Origin: Symsagittifera roscoffensis
Lineage: Eukaryota; Xenacoelomorpha; Acoela; Convolutidae
Direction of reading: 5' to 3'
Assembly: GCF_963678635.1 (NCBI RefSeq)
Contig: NW_026971092.1
Coordinates: 1-61,498 of the forward strand
Length of the DNA: 61,498 nt
The position numbers and the translations under genes were made by a program. Numbering within the stretch: position 1 is the stretch's first letter; each line of letters starts with the position of its first letter. Below, in pieces: positions 57,601 through 61,498 of the stretch. The notes beneath the pieces were generated by a model. It saw nothing but the letters and a program-made list of their open reading frames with translations. It was not told the DNA's origin and made no database searches.

Positions 57601-58790
57601 ACAACAAAAAATGACCAAAAAAGTGATTGAAAACACTTTAAGAGTAAATTTGATAATAACATCATCACTAATGTTGTAATTTACGCTTAACCTCAAAGTT
57701 TTATCATCTTAACTTCAATATACAATGAAATATCACATCTTTTAACGAGCCGTTTAACTGGTTTTAACGTTTCTCTAATAAATATGCATATATTTTTCCT
57801 AAATACTTAACAAAACAAACAAACTAGGGTACTAGGAGAAAACCCTGCTCAAGACCGAACTATTGATACCCCTCCCACTTACATCCGTCATCTCTATGAC
57901 GAGTTCTTTCTAAAAAACTGATGTATACTCATTTAAAAAAGTACTGTAACATTAAAAAGAGACTAAAAAAGTGACTGAAAACGTTCAACTGTAAATCTGA
58001 TAATAATATCATCAACACTGTTCTACTTTACGCTTAATTTCAAAGTTTTATCATCCTAGCTTCAATATACAATGAGATATTAATTTTTTTATCGAGCCCT
58101 TCAACTGGTTTTAACGTTTCTCTAATAGTTATGCATATATTTTTCCTAAATAATTAACAAAACAAACAAAATCGGGTACTAGGAGAAAGCCCTGCTCAAG
58201 ACCGATTTAATGATACTCTTCCCACTTAAATCCGTCAACTTTATGAGGAGTTCTCTTAAAAAAACTGATGTGTGATCATCAAAAAAAAATCCTGTAACAA
58301 CAAAAAATGACCAAAAAAATTGATTGAAAACACTTTAACAGTAAATCTGATAATAACGTCATTTATAATGTTGTAATTACTTTACGCTTAATTTCAAAGT
58401 TTTATCAGCCTAGCTTCATTTTACAATGAGATATCACATCTTTTATCGAGCCCTTTAACTGAATTTAATGTTTCTCTAATAAATATGCATATCTTTTTCC
58501 TAAATACTTTCCAAAACAAATAAACTCGGGTACTAGGAGAAAGCCCTACTCAAGACTGAACTATTGATATTACTCCCATTCAAATCCGTCATCTCTACGA
58601 ATAGTGTTTCCTAAAAAACGGATGTATACTCTTTAATTAAAAAGAAGACCTGTAACAACAAAAATTGACTAAAAAACCTGACTAAACCTATTTTAACCGT
58701 ACTCTTGATGCTAACATCATGAACACTGGTGTAATCTACGCTTAACATCGAAGTTGTATCATCCTAGCTGCAGTTTACATAGAGTTCAAG
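54640..58790. repeat. Satellite 3: unit about 355 bp, about 11 copies
   Basis: The marker cctaaaaaactgatgtgtac (or aatg) recurs about every 350-361 bp from 55061 to 58610. Other fixed parts are gggtactaggagaaagccct, tttatcgagcccttcaactg and gttttaacgtttctctaata. Four consecutive units recur as a block: the variant with gactaaaaaacctaactaaa appears at about 55100 and 56535 (offset about 1,434 bp). Copies at about 55700 and 56060 are almost identical. It shares no obvious sequence with satellites 1 and 2. Confidence 0.93.
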
Positions 58791-59949
58791 GCATGGTCCC
58801 ATATGAAGATAGTCAACTAGCATGGAGGTCATTGCGAAAAAAATTCAAAGACCGGTCAAAACAAGCAAAAACGGGTTTTGGAAGACAGTATAGCCCACGA
58901 CTGACTGACTGATAGCTTTTATTATCAAACAGGTCAAAATAGCAAGGTTTTTATAATATACACTACTTATATTTCTGTTTTTTTTGAATGCTTACAGGTG
59001 ACAAGCGCCTTTGAATGCAAAAATTCAGATCATATACCGCTGAACAATATGGACAAGTTAAGCATAAAATAAAGCTTTGGGTTCATCTTATTAAAAAAAA
59101 CTAATTCGTTTTTTAATGTTTACAGCACAACTTAATGTGTTTTAAAACTAAACCTGCTTCTGAAGTCGCTCCGAGAGCTACCTCGTTCGCTCAAACAGAT
59201 TTAATTGCAAAATTCAAAGTTTTATTTTGCTACTTTGCATAAATTTTTTTGTTTTTGGTACGGCTACCCTAATAAGTTTTCTTAGAAACTAAAACTACAT
59301 TAGGTTCATCGTAATCACTTACTTACTCTGTTTTTCAACAACACAATTGAGCTTCTAATTACCTTGCGTTCCTCAGTAAAAAGGAAAACTTCAAAGACAC
59401 GAAGAAAAACTCAGAATTGGTACAAAAGCCAACTTTCGCAAAAGTTGCGATTAGTCGAAAACATCTTTTTATCTCTAATTTGGCAAAAAATGGGAGTGCT
59501 TTAGAGAGCTCTAGCCATGGTTTTTTGATTGAAACTACAATCAAATCATGTTAAAATTGACTCATAAAGTTATGAGTCCTAGAAAAAAATTATTGATAAC
59601 AGAATGACTGGTAGCAGAAAAAAGATTATTTCTCTACGGAAACTTATTGGATTTCAAAAACATTGGTATGGTTTAGCTTCTCTTGAGCTACGAATTTAAT
59701 ATAATACAATTTTCAGAGCTTAAAATTTCATTTTCTTGTTACGTCCTAAAAGAAAACATTGTGACTAGGAAAAATTTTTTTGGCGATTTGTATCATCCTA
59801 GCTGCAATATACATAGAGTTCATCCCTTTGTAAAAAACTTCTTTTTTTTTATTTTCTTGGGCTTTGAATGAGTTGCAGGAAAACACTGAATAATGAAAAG
59901 AATGAGAAAATCTAAAAACATTGAACAAACAATGAGAATTCCGGGATTA
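58791..59949. other. AT-rich stretch, nothing recognised
   Basis: Short fragments of satellite 3 phrase (tatcatcctagctgcaatatacatagagtt) recur near 59790, so it is partly derived from the satellite. No gene is supported. Confidence 0.4.
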
Positions 59950-60240
59950 TTATGATGACTTGAGCGATCAGGACTTGAGATATATGTAAAAGCGAGGTTT
60001 TAAGCATTAATTATATATAATTACAGCTATAGTTGTTGCTGGTAGCTGGACAAATGGCTTAATGATTGTTGTATACTTAATCAGTATGAATAATTTAGTC
60101 ATATTTACAGTATTATATAATAATCAAACAGCAAAATTTCATTTAGGAACAATCCACATATAAATAGTGATAACTATTTCTTTTGGATAATGTTTGATAT
60201 TACAGTTCAATGACATCATGATTTTCTAAGATCATGGCAC
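59950..60240. repeat. Direct repeat, left copy (about 290 bp)
   Basis: Matches 60629-60920 from gatgacttgag through caatgacatcatgat and ctaagatcatg. Many single-base differences exist. The two copies bracket the exon-like ORF at 60394-60618. Confidence 0.85.
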
Positions 60241-60393
60241 AACTACTCTTTAAAAAAAATTTACGGTTTCTTGATTTTTCACTGGTCGAACAAACCACTG
60301 ATCAGTTGGTCTAACACAATGTCCTTGAAAATGACATGACTGCTTCGGTTTTTAGACAATCTTCTCTGTCTCTGGATGTTAGAATAACTGCTA

Positions 60394-60618
60394 TCAACCC
60401 TTGAGTGGGTTTCTTTCTTCTTTTTCTTCAATAGTCGCCTCCTTTGGGGCTATCCTGAATTGGCCCAATCTTCGTAGTTGGTGATGATGGCTGTTAGAAG
60501 ACGTCAGCTCCATGCAAAACTCCTCAAAACTGCCAGGGTTTAATGAATTAGAATATCCGTATTCTTGTTTTTGTCTTCTTCCGCATGAATTCATATTGCT
60601 TTGATGGCAATCCCACAC
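60394..60618 (-). pseudogene. Exon-like minus-strand ORF between direct repeats
   Basis: This 74-codon minus frame reads DCHQSNMNSCGRRQKQ, then SLNPGSFEEFCMEL, then HHHQLRRLGQFRIAPK, with a highly charged end (EATIEEKEERN) and a stop. It is more GC-rich and of more ordinary composition than its flanks. It may be a terminal exon. I do not recognise the family. Confidence 0.3.
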
Positions 60619-60628
60619 TCATGTTACC

Positions 60629-60920
60629 AAATGATGACTTGAGAGGTCAGGACTTGAGAAATATGTAAAAGCGAGGTTTCAACCATTAATTATGTATTAT
60701 TACAGCTATCGTTGTTGGCGGTAGCTGGACTAATCGGTTAGTGATTGTTGTATACTTGATCAGTATGAACAATTTGGTGATAATTACAGAATTATATAAT
60801 AATCAAACAGCAAAATTTCCCTTAGAAACAATCCACAATTAAAAAGTGTAAACTTTTTGTCCTGGATATTGTTTGATATTACAATTCAATGACATCATGA
60901 TCTTCTAAGATCATGACAAT
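60629..60920. repeat. Direct repeat, right copy (about 290 bp)
   Basis: This is the partner of 59950-60240, offset about 679 bp. The pair resembles the ends of a small unclassified element, but the ends do not start TG or finish CA. Confidence 0.85.
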
Positions 60921-61156
60921 TATCTCATTTCAAAGTAAAAAAAACTTTTGAAACCAATTTTTTGGCCTAAATTCTCAAAAAAAAATAGATAAACCATGAG
61001 TATCATTTGATAAATGGATGGACAAACCTGTTTTATTTTTCCCAAAGACGAATTTTGCGTCAGTTATTCAGCGTTGATGCAAAGAGAATTGTTGTGGCTA
61101 GAAATTTGGTTTTTTTTTCAATTCTGTTTTCCAAAATTTGTTGAACTATTCTTAAG

Positions 61157-61203
61157 AAACCCTAATCCTAACCTAACCCTAACCCCAACCCCAACCCTAC
61201 CCC
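61157..61203. repeat. Interstitial telomere-like tract
   Basis: The sequence aaaccctaatcctaacctaa continues as ccctaacccc repeats for about 47 bp, an imperfect array of the animal telomere motif (CCCTAA). It is too short and internal to be a chromosome end on this evidence. Confidence 0.7.
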
Positions 61204-61289
61204 GAGGCATTTTCGGAGAAGAAGATTTGTGTGGCTCCGACCTTCAAGATCTCAGTTTTACTCGTCGTAAGCTAACAATTTGTGACGAT

Positions 61290-61498
61290 TAAGACTGAGC
61301 AAAAAACATGGTTTTTGATGAACAAGGTGTTTTAAATTTGAGCAAAAGCACTCTTAATTACTTTAAATTCGATTAAAAACAATTTTTAACATTATTCTGA
61401 ATATCTTGCCTTTTATGAAAAAATGGTTATCATACAATTTTCATATATGCAAATTGTATGATAAATATTTTCTTAGCTTCAAATTAAATTTTCGTTTT
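61290..61498 (-). mobile_element. Partial relative of the MITE at 31499, cut by the window end
   Basis: Read on the minus strand it matches the interior of the 31499-31804 element: ggttatcatacaattttcat, then a tcataaaaggcaagat block, then gagtgcttttgctcaa and gttcatcaaaaac. Its outer part is arranged differently, with an inverted ttatcatacaattt pair around catatatg (61423-61460), so the family may be built of units of about 180 bp. Confidence 0.6.

Overview
The window looks like AT-rich nuclear DNA of an animal. The evidence is a Ty3/Gypsy LTR retrotransposon of animal type, two spliced exons of an ionotropic glutamate receptor (iGluR) with GT-AG borders, long satellites with higher-order structure, microsatellites, a MITE and a short CCCTAA-like tract. 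I cannot fix the phylum. There is no bacterial-style gene organisation, and I found no convincing tRNA, rRNA or CRISPR array.

Layout. (1) 1-1505 and 21642-22450 are two halves of an older, decayed minus-strand coding region, split by the big insertion. (2) 1506-21641 is one very large LTR retrotransposon of about 20.1 kb. Its parts are: 5' LTR; a 2.5-kb leader with three tandem-repeat arrays, two of them inside a possible 346-codon ORF; a frameshifted gag whose zinc-knuckle part has been tandemly amplified; protease; reverse transcriptase; RNase H; integrase with a GPY/F tail; a pol C-terminal extension; an unrecognised ORF of about 1,365 codons in the position where env would sit; and the 3' LTR. 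The element is dead. It has many stops and frameshifts, the RT lacks its YxDD box, and the LTRs have diverged. (3) 22451-30464 is AT-rich sequence with small palindromes and scraps of decayed coding sequence. (4) 30465-32527 holds two adjacent plus-strand iGluR exons, covering the end of the amino-terminal domain and the start of ligand-binding lobe S1. They are separated by a 1.7-kb intron packed with foldback repeats, an (ACAT)n microsatellite and a MITE. (5) About 32755-36420 is a satellite with a unit of about 280 bp, 13 copies. (6) 38333-40502 and 43069-45252 are two copies of a 2.2-kb segment that carries minus-strand exon-like pieces of a membrane protein. (7) About 45264-54380 is a satellite with a unit of about 360 bp, including a recent 1,747-bp higher-order duplication. 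(8) About 54640-58790 is a third satellite with a unit of about 355 bp. (9) 59950-61498 holds a pair of direct repeats flanking an exon-like ORF, a telomere-like tract and a partial relative of the MITE.

How the genes work together. Within the retrotransposon, Gag would form the particle, PR, RT, RNase H and IN would replicate and insert the element, and the LTRs would drive and end transcription. The roles of the leader ORF and of the large 3' ORF are unknown, and these are the parts most likely to be undescribed. The iGluR exons are the only recognisable host gene. Some frameshifts lie in homopolymers (the G12 run at 5771 and an A run at 14704) and could be assembly errors. All identities are by eye.
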